Positions 26,401 to 38,360 of a stretch of 64,000 bases of DNA are shown here, piece by piece. The stretch is from Tetracladium setigerum (lineage: Eukaryota > Ascomycota > Leotiomycetes > Helotiales). The notes beneath the pieces are model-generated. The model was not told where the DNA came from and ran no database searches. It worked only from the letters and a program-made list of their open reading frames with translations. Each line of letters opens with the position of its first letter. The first letter of the stretch is position 1. Made by a program: the position numbers and the translations under genes. The stretch spans positions 2,356,001 to 2,420,000 of the forward strand of contig PZJY01000003.1 in the NCBI GenBank assembly GCA_031472005.1, written 5' to 3'.

Positions 26401-28487
26401 GCTAAGAATGACCACACTAGTCTTAGGGTTCCCGATCTTGGGGCAACCAAAAGAATACTCAGGACTTGAGCTACCATTTCAGAATCTCATGGAGTCAGTC
26501 GATGCTTCAAATGTAGAGATATTAGGCACTCAGAACGTTATCAAGGGACCCCACCATACGTTGATACTTGTCAAGCGCGCTGATGACAATGTGTTCCTTT
26601 GGATTCTAGGAAACCCTTCAACTGATTACCCCTCTTGTTGTGCACAACATTTGAATAACGCAAAAATCGAAGAAGGCTACGTTCCATTTGCTTACGAGGT
26701 TCTGGAGGCTGGTCGTCATATTCTCAGCCATTGCAAACATGACACTGCTCTTTCGAAAGGTATGTGTAACCTCGTCTTGTATCATGACTTGACTTTTTTA
26801 ACATCATTTGAATATAGACACGCGCCTTGTTCCCAAGATCCCTCCACTGGTGTTGCCCGGGGCTGTTCATTCCTCTTTTGTGACGGGCGATTTGCAAATC
26901 GACAATGAGCCTATCACCAAACCTGCTTCGCCTGTCCACAATAGCGGTGTATCAAGCTCTGAAAGCCAGGAAATGTCAGAACTAGTTGCAATGGAACAGA
27001 ACTCGTTGTCTGCAAAGTCTCGGCTTTCTCCAGCAACAACATCTTCGCTTGACTCATTGGACTCCGATATGTTTTCGATCTCTGATGCCTCAAGCGACAT
27101 CGAGCTGGCGGACCTCCAAGGGACAGTTCAATTGATTATCCAAGAAACGGCAAAGCAACTCTGTGTCGAATTTCGAAGTTCAACTACCTTTCCCTCAAGC
27201 AATTCTGGGGGAAACTCCTGTCAGGCCTCCTTCGGCAAGACTGCGCCTTCCAGAGCTGGAAACAATATTTCGGGAACTTGTCGAAAGAGAAAGTCTCCAC
27301 AAGAAGATGATGACGACACTGCTGAAGATGAATCAAATCCACGACTTCCCAAGAAGTCGAAATTGACTCGAGACCAAAATTCCCAAAAGTTTTTCGCATG
27401 TCCCTACTCGAAGAGGGATCCCATTGAGTATCGTGCCTGCAGTGGATTTTCCCTGACCAGGATTCGGGACGTCAAGTTGCATCTACACAGAAAACATACT
27501 CCTACTCGCTACTGTCAGAGGTGCCAAGCAACCGACTTCCCAGACCAAGCAAGTCTGCAATGGCATGTCCACGAAGGACAATGCTCCCCAAAAGACCCTA
27601 CTATGTTGAGTTGGATCTCGTATGAGCAGCGCCAGGAACTCCACAAGAAGTCCAAATCAAATACTAGCGGAGAGGAACAATGGTTTGCAATTTGGAATAT
27701 TCTCTTTCCAGGACATCAAAGACCCAGCTCTGTTTATCTGGACACTGAGTTTGTATTGGGAGCCCGTAATTTTCATGAACACTGTGTGGCCCAAGGCTCT
27801 GCCGTATTGGAAAGAGTTGTAGAGTCCGATCCAGCTTGGCTGCGCTGTGATATCACTGCCGAACAGCGCCGTGTAATTTTGCGCAGAGCGTTCGCTGAGG
27901 GCATGAATAGTCTTTTCGAAGATTGGCTTTCAAATTCTTCCTCTTCAACATCCAGAAGTCCACCAGACAAAAGTAGTGATAGAACACCAATCCCAAGATA
28001 CGAAACCCCGGCAAGTTCCATGGTGGACAGTGCTGTGGCAATGGGAGATTCATCCTCTTCGGCAGCGGGGGATTCGCAGGGGTTCCAAACCTTCGGAAGT
28101 CATCTTCCTCCTTCGTGGAGGTCAGTAGATGGTTTCAATCTTGCCACTTTGCAATCGGGGAAACCAGCAGATATTTCTGCGCAAACGAGCGATATACAGC
28201 ACCCACTTCATCCCATCACTACAACAGCGCCAACTTTAGCGCCTGCCGCAGGTTTCGTACAACACTCATCCTCAACTTCCTTTGGCCCTATCACAGGGGA
28301 TCAAGAGTTTCCCTGGCCGAGTTCTTTTGATAATATAGAAACGCATACAAGTACTGCGTTCCAACAGTTCGGAAACCGCATACTTGAACAGGAGGAAGAG
28401 TTACCGCCGAGCTCTGTTCCCGACCAATATGGAGAGGATATTTGGAACGAAGGAGAGCCGCCATTGTGGGATAATAACTTCTTGTAG
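23434..28487 (+). CDS. Very large C2H2 zinc-finger protein with a fungal-specific central domain
   Basis: The six exons add up to about 1590 codons with clean introns (for example 26040-26088 and 26761-26818). Start ATG 23434 has an ideal context (CACCATGG). The N-terminal part has an acidic region and a CAACGENRTFFKFCLQC cysteine pair. A cluster of C2H2-like fingers lies at about 24380-24900 (YRCKMPACEEL..H..KKH, LCTYTGCERG..H, FRCDVEGCGRSF..H). A central block (SIIMTGSPNEAQGLT, LAQTWPVTG, VLGFPILG, about 25900-26460) is a conserved region I recognise from uncharacterised leotiomycete proteins. A C-terminal unit, FFACPYSKRDP..HLHRKH..YCQRCQ (about 27390-27520), is followed by a segment with IWNILFPGHQRPS. 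The same C-terminal unit recurs in the gene at 62308. A nuclear or nucleic-acid-binding role is likely; function unknown. Merging into one gene rests on continuous frames across the introns. Confidence 0.78.
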
Positions 28488-30136
28488 CGTTTGATCATGG
28501 TATTCCTCCACTGATTTGATTTACCTGTATTTTTATGGTGGGGAATACGTTGGATTTTGTTGACTGTTTCTTGGCAAAGAGACATAGATCATAGAAAGAG
28601 GCATTCGCTGGAGATATCGCACACTTTGGAGATGTATGATTTCATCTTTTACAAGAAGATTGAATAAACATGGGGCCCATAAACATGCGAGAGAATATGT
28701 TTTGGTGGCCTGCGAAAGTTGATAATGTGAAGATTTTTTTGTATACAACCAGGAACTAATAGCTATATTAACACGGTTCCTCGTCCTTCTTCTTCTTTCT
28801 TTGTGAATTGATGCTTGCTGCATTGTCCACTTTTCGTTCCTCGTGAAGTTATTTTCCCAAAGTTCCACAATTCACCAGATGACCAAACAGTCAGCCCACT
28901 CAGAGCAAAGAAATCCTCAAATATAACCGTACAATTCGCTAATGGAAAAGTTTCGTCCATAATCCGAATATTCTGAAGACACAAAAAAGACAACACAAAT
29001 TCCCTAGTCACTGCTCATTCGTTTTTAAGGGAAGGTGACAGCCAGCCCAAAAAAATAAGTGACCAATACAGATCTGAGTATGGAGGGATACCGAAGCTTG
29101 AAGGAATGCGATCTCAAAACCCGTGTAATTGACCCTTTCATGATATCAAAATTGTTCTAACAAACAAGGAATTTGTAACTCTCTTTTCAAAGTTGGAATA
29201 CACTAATTTTTTCAGCAAATAAAATAGTCAAAATGCCGAGTAAGAAAGAGAGTAGCAGCGCCAAGAGTCCGAATGGTTGTGAGCTCCTGATTTGGCCGAA
29301 GGAGACTGCTGTCCGATAGCCTCAGGAGAGAAGATTGTGGCTATAGATCTCCATATGTAACTAGGGATCAGATTAGGGACGAAGGTCGGTCTGAAGAAAC
29401 AGAGTAAAGTTGATGAAACCGCCAGCGTTATAAATTGCTGGTTTGCTGTTCTGAACATCAGATTGTGCTGATTGGATGACGCCCCTCGCCTGCCGTACCG
29501 TTTTATGCCACCTTACCCCGAAAAGCATCACAACACCACGGATGCGATGGGATATTTCTTTTTACAATCGTATCTTCACAGCGCAGGAACGACAAAATCA
29601 TCTCATCTTCTCTACCTCTTGAACTGCGATCAGTCCATTTATTACATGACCTTTCAATGTCCTCGGGAACCAGAAAAAGCCAAGCGCATTGGCGAGACGG
29701 ACCTTGAAACCAAGTCAAGTTTCAGGAGCGTTGCATGAGCAGGCCGCGGCCGAACTTCTCACCTCCCACCACCAAAAATCCGTTCGTCTGATACTTAGGA
29801 ACTCCCTTCAGACAAGTCACCGTGTCACAGACGCTCGGCCACGATAGAGTCCGTCCTATCTGAGATGAGACGGGAAGATGGTTCCTAGGGATGGAAGCCC
29901 CCATTCATATGTCGAGCTTTTGTCTTCCTTGATCTCTCTTGTTTTCCATTTTGCTCATCGTCTCTGTATTCTATCTTTTCGCTTCAATTTTCACTCTTTT
30001 CTTCGTGGCTGGCCATTCGTTATTTTTTATTTCTTTACGTATTTTGAAATCCAAACCATCTCCTACCATTTCTCAACACGATTAATACTCATCACCCAAT
30101 TTCTCGGTCAAAAACACCAAAACCCAATACGCGAAA
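28488..30136. other. Intergenic; possible small membrane protein remnant on minus
   Basis: No confident gene. On minus, 29458-29228 reads MFRTANQQFITLAV.. for 76 codons. A neighbouring frame continues with a strongly hydrophobic helix (LLALLLSFLLGILTILF, about 29275-29225). This could be a small membrane protein broken by a frameshift, but the two pieces do not join cleanly. The right end (29930-30130) is CT-rich and is the presumed promoter/leader of the gene at 30137. Confidence 0.35.
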
Positions 30137-30628
30137 ATGCTTCTCTCACTCTTCACCACCGCTTTCTTCCTCCTCTCCTCTACCACTCTTGCCATTCCCT
30201 CTCCCTCACCAAACGCAAATGCAAACGCAAACATCGAGGCCCGCCAACGTCAACAACAACCCGTCACACCAATGTCATGCCCTGACTACTCTCGCATTGC
30301 AAACTACACCGCAATCGACAGCAATGCTACGCTCCGAGCCGCTTTCCTCCAAGCCTCGCCTAAAGGCACAGATCCGACACGAGTTATCCTTGACCGTGCC
30401 TTCAAGGAATTCGCTGCAAAGAATCTCATGTTTGATGTCGAGTTGAATGAGCGATGTGGAAATCTCAGTACCATTGCGATGACGGAGGTCAACAACAATT
30501 TCTCGCAGGGCATAATAGCAGATTTCAAGGTGGTGCCACCTGTTGGGGCTGCGATTGGTGCTGGAAGGGAGATTTATACTACTGCTTTTGCGGTGATGAT
30601 GATTATTGGATTTGGATTGAGCATTTAG
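30137..30628 (+). CDS. Small secreted, probably GPI-anchored protein
   Basis: 163 residues, single exon, start ATG 30137 behind a CT-rich leader. A signal peptide (MLLSLFTTAFFLLSSTTLA) is followed by a short low-complexity NANANANIEAR stretch, a mature domain with two cysteines and several Asn-X-Thr/Ser sites, and a hydrophobic C-terminus (TTAFAVMMIIGFGLSI) preceded by small residues, as in GPI signals. I do not recognise a family. A surface or wall location is likely. Confidence 0.75.
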   Translation: MLLSLFTTAFFLLSSTTLAIPSPSPNANANANIEARQRQQQPVTPMSCPDYSRIANYTAIDSNATLRAAFLQASPKGTDPTRVILDRAFKEFAAKNLMFDVELNERCGNLSTIAMTEVNNNFSQGIIADFKVVPPVGAAIGAGREIYTTAFAVMMIIGFGLSI

Positions 30629-31952
30629 AGGGCGGTGGTAGTTTTGGAGCGTGCTGCTTGGTGGAATTCGGTTGGAGCATTTTGTTATTGATGTTAAGGT
30701 GTGATGGGTAAAGGGGAATGGGCGAATTCGAAATTTGGATGCTGGTATCAAGAGTCGGAGAGGGTGTCCTTGGAGATGGTGCGGAAAATAGAAACAGACG
30801 TGGAACAAAATCGGGAAGCAAACTTTGCATTGTTCGTAGTGCTCGGCATATGAAATGCAACTTCCTCGTTTCGCTCATCTGAAGTCATCGCAGAGCCTGT
30901 CACCGGGTCATCTTTTTACTGTTTTTGTGAGCCGAAAGGGACTGGACGATAGTTCTGCCAAGTCATATCCAGTAGAGATTGTAACAGACTCAGCGAATTT
31001 TCACAAACGCGGGGAAGCTTCAAGGATTCAGACAAAAATACATCACAAAAAGCCTATCTTAGTCGGAACTTTACAAAGTCACCCTTGTGTTACGACAAGC
31101 TCTGCAGTCACAGAAGCCCAGAAGAGATGATTGCGAAGTACCACCTTCAGTTCAAAGCATAGGGAACTACTGATTCCCCTCCTCGCAAATCTTTTATTAA
31201 ACCATCTCTCTCATAAAAAGCCATGTCCATTCGAATTATCAACAGAATCTCCATACTTCTTCGCAAAATCAAGCCCAAAGCAACCAGAAGTCGTCACAAA
31301 GATCTCCCGTCTGACCTAACCCATCCCCAGTATTACTTATTTATAGCATGCCCATACCACCCCTACAAGCTTTCTTTAACCGAGCCGCTTAACCCCAGTA
31401 ACCCAGTTCCACCTCATCAAATTTCAGCCCTGCCAACTCATCCTCTCCCCACGATTGGATGTAATATAAAAAGCTTTTGCCGAGATGATAGGTCACGCGC
31501 GAATTAGCTGTGCAGGCTATTTATTGTTCAGGGCAGAAAGACGGCCGATTTGTTGAAGTGTGGGTGTTCTCCTGCGGCAGGGCCTCGATTGTTATTGTTG
31601 ATGGGAAAGAATCTCGATGATGGCTGGTTTTGAGAACGCGGACAACCTGGTTTGTTTATGTTGGTCGTTTATTCTGGGAGATGTGATAAGGGCCGGGTCG
31701 TGTGGTTAAGGTTGACGGGTTGGCGGTCAACGGTTGATGGTTGTTGACTAGGTAGGGAGAAGGTGAAGACATATACCTATAAGTGGAGGTGGCTGCCATG
31801 TTGTTGCTTTGTCTCTGGTTCTCCTTGAATTTTAACAAAGGAACCACTCCGATAATCAAATACTGAGTATTTCCTTCCCTCGTTCGTTCTGAACTCCCTG
31901 TCAGTCGCTTCAACATCGCCCATATACTACTACGACTCATCTATCACCGACA
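30629..31952. other. Intergenic spacer
   Basis: About 1.3 kb without supported genes. Frames of up to 94 codons near 31130-31507 lack features. The last 150 bases are the presumed leader of the cysteine-rich protein gene. Confidence 0.4.
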
Positions 31953-32333
31953 ATGAAGATCACCTCCATCCTTCTCCCCCTCCTCACCCTCTCACCCACT
32001 CTCATCTCCGCAAATCCCACTCCCGTCCTCGAAAACGCCTCATACCTCTCCCCTCTCGAAAAACGAGAAGGCTGTATCGTGCTCAACAAATTGAAATTCT
32101 ACGGCGGTACATGCGTTGATACGAGGAAGGCGAAACAATGTGCTGGCGGACTATTGATAACCGGGTGGTGCGGTGGAGGGAACACGAATAGTACGTTTTT
32201 GAATATGCACTCGAACTTTGAGAAGGGAACTTGCGCTTGTGCTGACTTGTTGTACTTAGTTTGTTGTGTGAAGGGCTTTTATATTGGGGCGGCTATTCCT
32301 CCGAAGCAAGGTATTGGCAATGCACCAAAGTAA
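31953..32333 (+). CDS. Small secreted cysteine-rich protein (effector candidate)
   Basis: 126 residues, single exon, start ATG 31953. A signal peptide (MKITSILLPLLTLSPTLISA) and a short pro-segment end in a Kex2-type dibasic site (PLEKREG, about residue 38). The mature part of about 85 residues has eight cysteines, including CAC and a CC pair near VCC, the even number expected for four disulfides. No membrane segment follows. This is the classical layout of fungal secreted effectors or antimicrobial peptides. I do not recognise the fold and assign no activity. The gene next to it at 30137 also encodes a small secreted protein. Confidence 0.78.
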   Translation: MKITSILLPLLTLSPTLISANPTPVLENASYLSPLEKREGCIVLNKLKFYGGTCVDTRKAKQCAGGLLITGWCGGGNTNSTFLNMHSNFEKGTCACADLLYLVCCVKGFYIGAAIPPKQGIGNAPK

Positions 32334-32996
32334 AGGAGGGGAATTTGGAAAAGAGTCTCGGGGTGAAGATGGAGTAAACATGGGTATTGTCTGCCTGATA
32401 AAGGGATTGTTTGGATTGACTGTTCGCATTATATGTGCAATCTTAAGCAACAATAAATATAATTAAAACTGACGTTAACAAATTTTAATGCCAAATGAAT
32501 GCCTTCCGTCGTTGCACTCTTCAATTCGACAACCCATTGTCAGGCTTCAAAGAATCCAAAAAGAGACATGGGCACAATCATAATCTTAACAAAATTGGAA
32601 AGACGAGAGAAGAAGTACTGTTTTTATCTTCCTTACTGGTTGTTGGTTAGTTGAAGTCCAGCAATCGAATGGTTTCTTTTTACAACAATAATAATTGAGG
32701 CTGTTCTTCTCAGGGCAGTCTTGCTTGTTCTGGATCATCAGAATTTGTTCTGCTTTTTTCTGCAATCTCTCCTTTCTTCCAACGGATTTTTTTCAAGCTT
32801 TCGTTCTAAACGACGACGACGACGCTTTGCAAACGACGGAAACTTCCTGTCGTTGAATTTCCGCCTCCAACACGTTTACGCAATCACTCAATCTCGTTCG
32901 GTAGCAAGCACTTCACTGTCCCTCAAGCATTTAACCCAATCAACTTTCCGCCATTCACATCCAACACCTTCGCTCTCTCTTCCCCCATCCGCAAGC
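32334..32996. other. Intergenic; promoter/leader of the next gene
   Basis: An open frame extends upstream of ATG 32997 back to about 32721 but begins with TTG-type codons and is basic and low-complexity. I regard it as 5' leader. Nothing else is seen. Confidence 0.4.
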
Positions 32997-34286
32997 ATGT
33001 CCTTCCCACCCCAAGCTGTCACTACCAACGGCCGAGCCACCGCCACCGCCAACAACAATAACAACAATACCAACAATAATAACAACGCCAACGACCCGCT
33101 AAGCAACATCAACAAACAACTCAACCCAGACTCCTACTACCGCCAAATTCTCCTTAACATCCTCTACGGCCATGGCTCTCCCCTAAACCACCTCATTAAC
33201 GGAGTCTCCTGGAACCCTGACTCTTCCTCCACCAGAGAGGCAACAGAAGAATCAATCACGTGGATGTTTGATTCATCGAACGTATCATTATCTACGAATC
33301 CGGAAAAGAACATCACAAACAGCCAGAACGCAAATTTTGGAATTGAGCAACAAAAACCACATCTAGTAGCCTCAACGTACTTGCCTATTAGCTCTACCAG
33401 GGATACGGACTATTATTCGTCTCTGCCTCAAGGACTGCTCTTCCCTTCATCTTTGAAGATGCAGGGTTTCAGCTCTATTAGCCATCTGTCCGAAGCCGAG
33501 ATGCTGTTGGGGCCTGTGGCTCCTTCAATAGCATCTGCACAGAAACGGCGATTTCTTGACTTACAGAAATCGCTACGAAAATGGTCTGACCGAGAACGTA
33601 AGGGAGTGTCATCAGGGCCCGTGGTTCATGTGGTTTCGAGGCTACTAAATTCTCACGGGCGCGAGAACCCTTCCATCAGCCTTTGCTTCGACGAATATCT
33701 TCCGACAGAAGTTGATAACCTCTCTGAAGAACATGCAGACACAGTGCAAGATCATGGGAAAGTCGTCAACCTTGCTTCCACAAGCGCTTACCGCGCATGA
33801 GAGCTGTAGTTGTGTCCAAGAGGAAGCGATAAACATCTTCAGCCAGTTGACTGCAGAAACAAGGTATCACGTTCAAAGTATGAATGACTGGTGCGGCAGA
33901 CGCTCCAATGGTGAGAAGGGCGCCTGGGAAGCCGCCTCCCCGAGCGCATCCTCTTCCACAGCAATTTGGAGCAGATGAAGAACGTCTTGTTGGATTCCGT
34001 CAAACCCTGTTCAGATATGCGCGATTTTGAGATCCGCAGCTACGGCAAGGTTGTTGATATTGCCGTGGACGCCTGCAAGATCTTGACGGTCAACAAGTCG
34101 ATGAAGCCTGGGACTGGGTACGCGGCCTTTAAGCAGGCTTGCACGAAACCGGATTTCAGGAACGCTGCAAAGATATACGCTGAAGCCAAACCAGTGGCTA
34201 GCCAGGAGAAATTCAATGCCCGTATGATGTATCAGTGTCAAAGACTAGGGAAAGCGGCTGGTACAGGTTTGGTCCTAACTAGTTAG
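32997..34286 (+). CDS. Uncharacterised protein, one intron, one homopolymer frame break
   Basis: Not recognised. Start ATG 32997 (MSFPPQAVTTNG) leads into an Asn/Thr homopolymer-like stretch (about 33045-33090), then KQLNPDSYYRQILLNILYGHG and a soluble helical region. An 82-nt intron (33598-33679, GTAAGG donor, CTAAAT branch, TCAG acceptor) connects KWSDRE to FASTNIFRQKLI. A Cys/His-containing segment (TAHESCSCVQEE) follows. At a CCCC run (33938-33941) the frame shifts: one more C would join EKGAWEAAS to the continuing RILFHSNLEQMKNVLL frame, which ends at 34286 (TGLVLTS). The product would be about 400 residues with no signal peptide or membrane segment. The intron and the continuous downstream frame argue that it is a real gene. 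Confidence 0.6.
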
Positions 34287-34983
34287 AGAGTTGGAAACGT
34301 GGAGCGGCAGTGGAGTAGAGTAGAATGTAGACAGGCAGCTTGAGCTTTGTTATAGAATTTCCTTAGCCCGAGTTATGTAGTAATATGCCAATATAGAGAT
34401 ACGAGCAAGACTTCCAAGTTCGATTTTGTGAGACTCTCAGGGGCCAGGGTAAAAGCCATTCCAGAATCCGATTGAGACTGGTGCCAGATCATCTCAATAT
34501 CAAAGAAGAGGGATGAAGAGCCTTGGCCCGCAGCGCCTCCTATGATGAACATTTCGCCTCATGAATTCCCGTGCTTATGGCTTCTTGGAGAGATAAATGG
34601 AAGCAGCGACTCGGTCGACCGAAAAACGTTTTATGTCTACTTTACGTATCCAATACCATTAACACCACCATGTCATTTCGCCAGTGGCTGAGAAGAGAAC
34701 ATCCCATTCAAGACCAGTGTTCGAAACCCGCTCGGATGTCCAAAATGCCGGGAACGCCAATGGGTGCAGTCAAGGGACGAAAGAGCATATGGTCGTTATA
34801 CCTCATTTCCAGATGAGCGCTCAGCTTGAGACTGAGCATGAATTTGGCATCGGCAAGGTTAAACTGAATAAAACCGTGTTTAATTTGGTAAACTATATTT
34901 TCGCGTATCTTTTAATCAAGACATGGCCTCTAGTTCCGCAGCTTGCACAATTGAGTCGCAGAGATTTTACTCCGTCAATTTTC
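34287..34983. other. Intergenic spacer
   Basis: No supported gene. A 162-codon plus frame (34684-35172) overlaps the minus-strand relic and has no recognisable feature. Confidence 0.35.
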
Positions 34984-35489
34984 TCAAAGATTTTTCGATT
35001 GAAAGTAAACTCCAAATTGAGGGATAATTATCCGGCTCCTTCTAAGGGCATAACACGCCCAGGGAAAAAACCTGGCGGTTCGAGATGGGATGAGATAAAC
35101 CAACATCGCGTTTTGTTGTCGGAGCTGCAAATTGAGGGTCCCAATTTGCGTCCTTCGATTCGAATCCCTTGAGGCAACGTAAGTTTGGAACTCGAGCTCT
35201 CCATCGGCAATGGGTGAATTAAAATCTTCCACGGGTACAACTTCCATGTTCACTTTTAGTGTTGTCGGGTCATCGCTAACAGCCATGACATTCCAAGGTA
35301 CCCGGGTAGCCTCTGGACCGCAGGACTTGTTGGCGAAAATTATGATCTGATTCTCAGATTTCTCATTGACCAAGCTCCATTCCTTCACGGATTCCGAATA
35401 AGAAGCCATGTCGCCAAATTGGAGGCACATGTATGGGCTAGTGCAATCAACACCTTTCAAAGTGTCGCCGACATCCTCCGCCCGAGTAG
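34984..35489 (-). pseudogene. Relic of a secreted DUF7029-like domain
   Basis: The minus-strand frame (about 35489-35190) encodes DCTSPYMCLQFGDMASY, then SVKEWSLVNEKSENQ, IIIFANKSCGPEAT and WNVMAVSDD. The pattern of an isolated Cys pair, a Tyr-rich helix, a beta strand with 'IIFANKSCG' and a final strand resembles the N-terminal domain of the secreted gene at 38479 (VWCQGSTVNMEF..). There is no signal peptide, no clear start codon, an upstream in-frame TAA, and the frame decays into unrelated sequence after about 35170. I read it as a truncated relic. The domain name is tentative. Confidence 0.35.
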
Positions 35490-35757
35490 GTTATAAACGG
35501 GCTAGATCCATTTTAGAGTTAGACTACTTGCAAACATGCAGAATCTTCTTCCTTCTCCGTTTTCTAATTCCTTCTTTAGATAAATGTTAATTATTATGTA
35601 GTCGGCGCTACTTTTAGGAATAGTGGAATACATTCTCTCCATGAGTCTATATCGTTGGTTGCATTATGCGATTTCATCAAATCTGGCAGTCTCAAAACAT
35701 CGGCTAGCCAAAGCCATGATCAACAGTAGGTTGTAACATTGTCAATTAATTAATACT

Positions 35758-37661
35758 TCAGAGATCGTGGACCCAATCTTTCAAACGCATCGTCCATTCC
35801 CGACGCTTCTCAATTGCGCTTTCTGCCAAACGAATAGCCTGTCGCATTCCCATCCCATTACCCATCTCCATCAACCGGTTGATTGCAAATTGGTGCAATT
35901 TCTCGGGAATGGCAATTCCCTGGGCAACGATTGACAAAGGGTGAAGGACCAAGAAATTTCCTCGTAGCTACACTCGAGAAGAAATACCAAGTCAGTAGGC
36001 GTCTCATGTAGAAGAAAATAATAGTGCTCGTTATTGGTTTGCCTCCCAGCTTGGAGGATGAGATAGCTACCTAGGAGCTAGTAGGTATGACGAAAAGGGC
36101 GGGAGCACGTACTGTTGAAGGAGCCCCTGAATTCTTATCATTTGCGATAGTATGCCGGGCGTTAAAGGCTACGGAAACACTATTGCAAATGTCCATGGCC
36201 ATTCTGGCATTCATTTGGAGAGACCTAAGAACTTTGGCGGTATCTTCAACAAGCAGGGATCTTCGCTTGGTCTTCAAGGCGCGACATACGATCAACTCAT
36301 TGAGGGAAATGCGAGCCCACCTATAGTCATTCCAAATTCGAGCGGTCCAAAGATCACGATATTGAACCACGTCTTCCTCGAAATTGTCACCGGAATTTGT
36401 AGGAGAAGTAGACGAGACCATAACCTTATATGTCCACGCCTTCGGTAGCTGCTTTTCCCAAAGATCCATCTCATTATCAAGGGCGATCGCTTCTGAAATG
36501 AAGGCGGACGCATCAACATTATTGAGATTGCTCATTAAAGCATTCAGAGAAACAAATTTGATGAGTAATTGGGTCAAAAGTATAGCTGGCTTGTCACCTA
36601 GCTCTATCGACTCCAAACAAGCATTGCACCAATGCAAGACATTACGGGAGCATGGCTGCTTTGTTTCTATATATTCGACAAACTAAGAATTTTAGTATGG
36701 CGTTGAACGGATGAAAGACATAGGCGTTTTGTGACCATTACGTACTACTGAAATGCAAACTTTAAGTTGCTGTCGAATAGGAATATCCCGAGACCTTTTC
36801 AAATTCATGAGGTTTAAAATTGCAGCGCCTCCTTCCAGATGTAACGTGCAGCTGTTGCTGCTTAGAGGATCACTAACGCGCTCGAATGCAGATAATAGCA
36901 TCCCGGACTTGAATGCCGACTCCAGATCTGCTATCCCCGGGTTCGCCAACATGTTGTTCATGTTATTTGCGGCCTCTGAAAACCTCTTCCTGGCAAGAAC
37001 CATGTACTTCCGTTCGTTGGTAACATTCGCCAGAGCCGCAAAACCAACCGAGGATACTGCAACGAACAATAACCTGTTCACATTTAACTCCGACCAGGAG
37101 AAGATTTGCGAAATTACTCCAGGGTCGCCAGAAAGCACCGTACCATGAGTAGTATAGAAATGACCAACTCCTTGGTCATGGCAGGGTGCGTAAGAAAGGT
37201 CCGCGAACGGCGAGGGCTGAGATATCAGAGCCCGAAACCTTTCGGGTTCTAATTCGATGGACTTTTGTGCGGGCAAATGTACTACGACTTTTCGCTGCCT
37301 CGATGTTTGGGCCGTTTCGAGAGGGATCTGAGGCCGCTGTGCTTTGGCGACAACTTTATCGCTCTCATTTCGAAATATGAGCTCACCCTGGTCTCGGTAT
37401 CCTTCACATTTTTTGCCAGCCCTTAAGCATTGAGAGCAGGCCGGTCGAATCTGGTCACACTATATAGACGTTAGCCAATCCCCCGAGTGCTAAATTCAGA
37501 TATCGAGTAATGACAATGACTTCTGCACTACGCAAGGTAGATTGGCGCCTTACAGTCGCCTCTTCCTAGCGGTAGGGCAGATATTATTAGGCCGTAATTA
37601 CCTTGATCCGTCGCTGGCGACACGAGGCGCACGCTTTGCTCGCTTTCCCACGGAATACCAT
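35758..37661 (-). CDS. Zn(II)2Cys6 transcription factor with DUF3468-type domain
   Basis: Nuclear DNA-binding regulator, about 520 residues. The start ATG 37661 gives MVFRGKASKACASCRQRRIK. A 142-nt intron (37601-37460) separates it from CDQIRPACSQCLRAGKKC. Across the splice the spacing is Cys-X2-Cys-X6-Cys-X6-Cys-X2-Cys-X6-Cys, a perfect zinc cluster that would be missed if the first exon were ignored. The rest is the fungal-specific helical 'DUF3468' region (SGMLLSAFERVSDP, HLEGGAAILNLM, TARIWNDYRWARISLNEL). It is encoded in further exons near 37276-36760, 36690-36118 and 35968-35758, all joined by standard introns. No frame defects. Targets unknown; the adjacent divergent secreted-protein gene is a possible one but only by position. 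Confidence 0.87.
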
Positions 37662-38352
37662 AGCGAGGCAGGAGACCAATCTCAACGGGTGTTAGATTTG
37701 GCGGCAGCGAGGCACGATCTCGAGCAAGCCAAAAGGGTATGCAGTTCGGGGGAGTTGGTGGTATTCTGAGTCCTATACTCTATACCTATATCCAAGAGAT
37801 TCATTAAGGTTCACGCTAGGGTTGTGGGGAGACAGGTGCCAAAGACACCCTCTTCCTTCCTCGTTGGATCAATACGTCCTCTATTGGACTCTGTACAGTC
37901 CGTACCCCCCCCCCGCGAACGAAAGATCCCTATTTTATTAAGCTTAACAATAAGTAAGAAGATAGCCGAGGCTACATGCTTTTCGCCAGAGCCAATCACA
38001 TCTTACCAAGGCGAGACGATTTCCCCAATGGGACGTGCAAGGAATAGTAGCCCTTGGTAGAAGGGGGATAGTAAGATTAGATCCCGTCTGACTGCAGGTA
38101 CGCGCTGACTTATTCTGAAGTTTTTCTGTCCTTTGTGATGCTTTTCCCCTGCGCATAATATCATATTGACAATTCTCACTGTTCAGCTTGTATGGTATTG
38201 CTCGGCATCTGGTGATTTCTGATGTCAGACAAAGGAGCATCTGATAGAGAAGTGAGAGCGGGGGCAAGTTGCCCGATATGGCTGACTTCTTGGCCCTCAA
38301 TCTTGTCTAGAAATTCTACAGTATCAAACATCTCTACTCTCTAGGCTCTGAG
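37662..38352. other. Divergent intergenic region
   Basis: Separates the transcription factor from the secreted-protein gene. Contains a C10 run near 37906-37916. No supported coding sequence. Confidence 0.4.
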
Positions 38353-38360
38353 TATAAATA
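38353..38360 (+). promoter_or_regulatory. TATA box of the secreted-protein gene
   Basis: TATAAATA lies about 120 nt upstream of ATG 38479 with a CT-rich leader in between, consistent with a regulated fungal promoter. Confidence 0.5.

Noticed and set aside
29228..29458. Small minus-strand protein with hydrophobic segments
   Set aside because: The hydrophobic helix is in another frame and no intron or single homopolymer change joins the pieces convincingly; kept only as a remark.
33598..33679. Apparent frameshift near LPTEVDNLSEE in the gene at 32997
   Set aside because: A normal 82-nt intron with GTAAGG donor and TCAG acceptor restores the conserved downstream frame.
34684..35172. 162-codon plus-strand frame
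   Set aside because: No recognisable motif; it overlaps antisense to the more convincing DUF7029-like relic.
37559..37590. A CPTARKRRL segment read as the first half of the zinc cluster with a lost cysteine
   Set aside because: It lies inside the 142-nt intron; the exon further upstream (CASCRQRRIK) gives perfect cysteine spacing.
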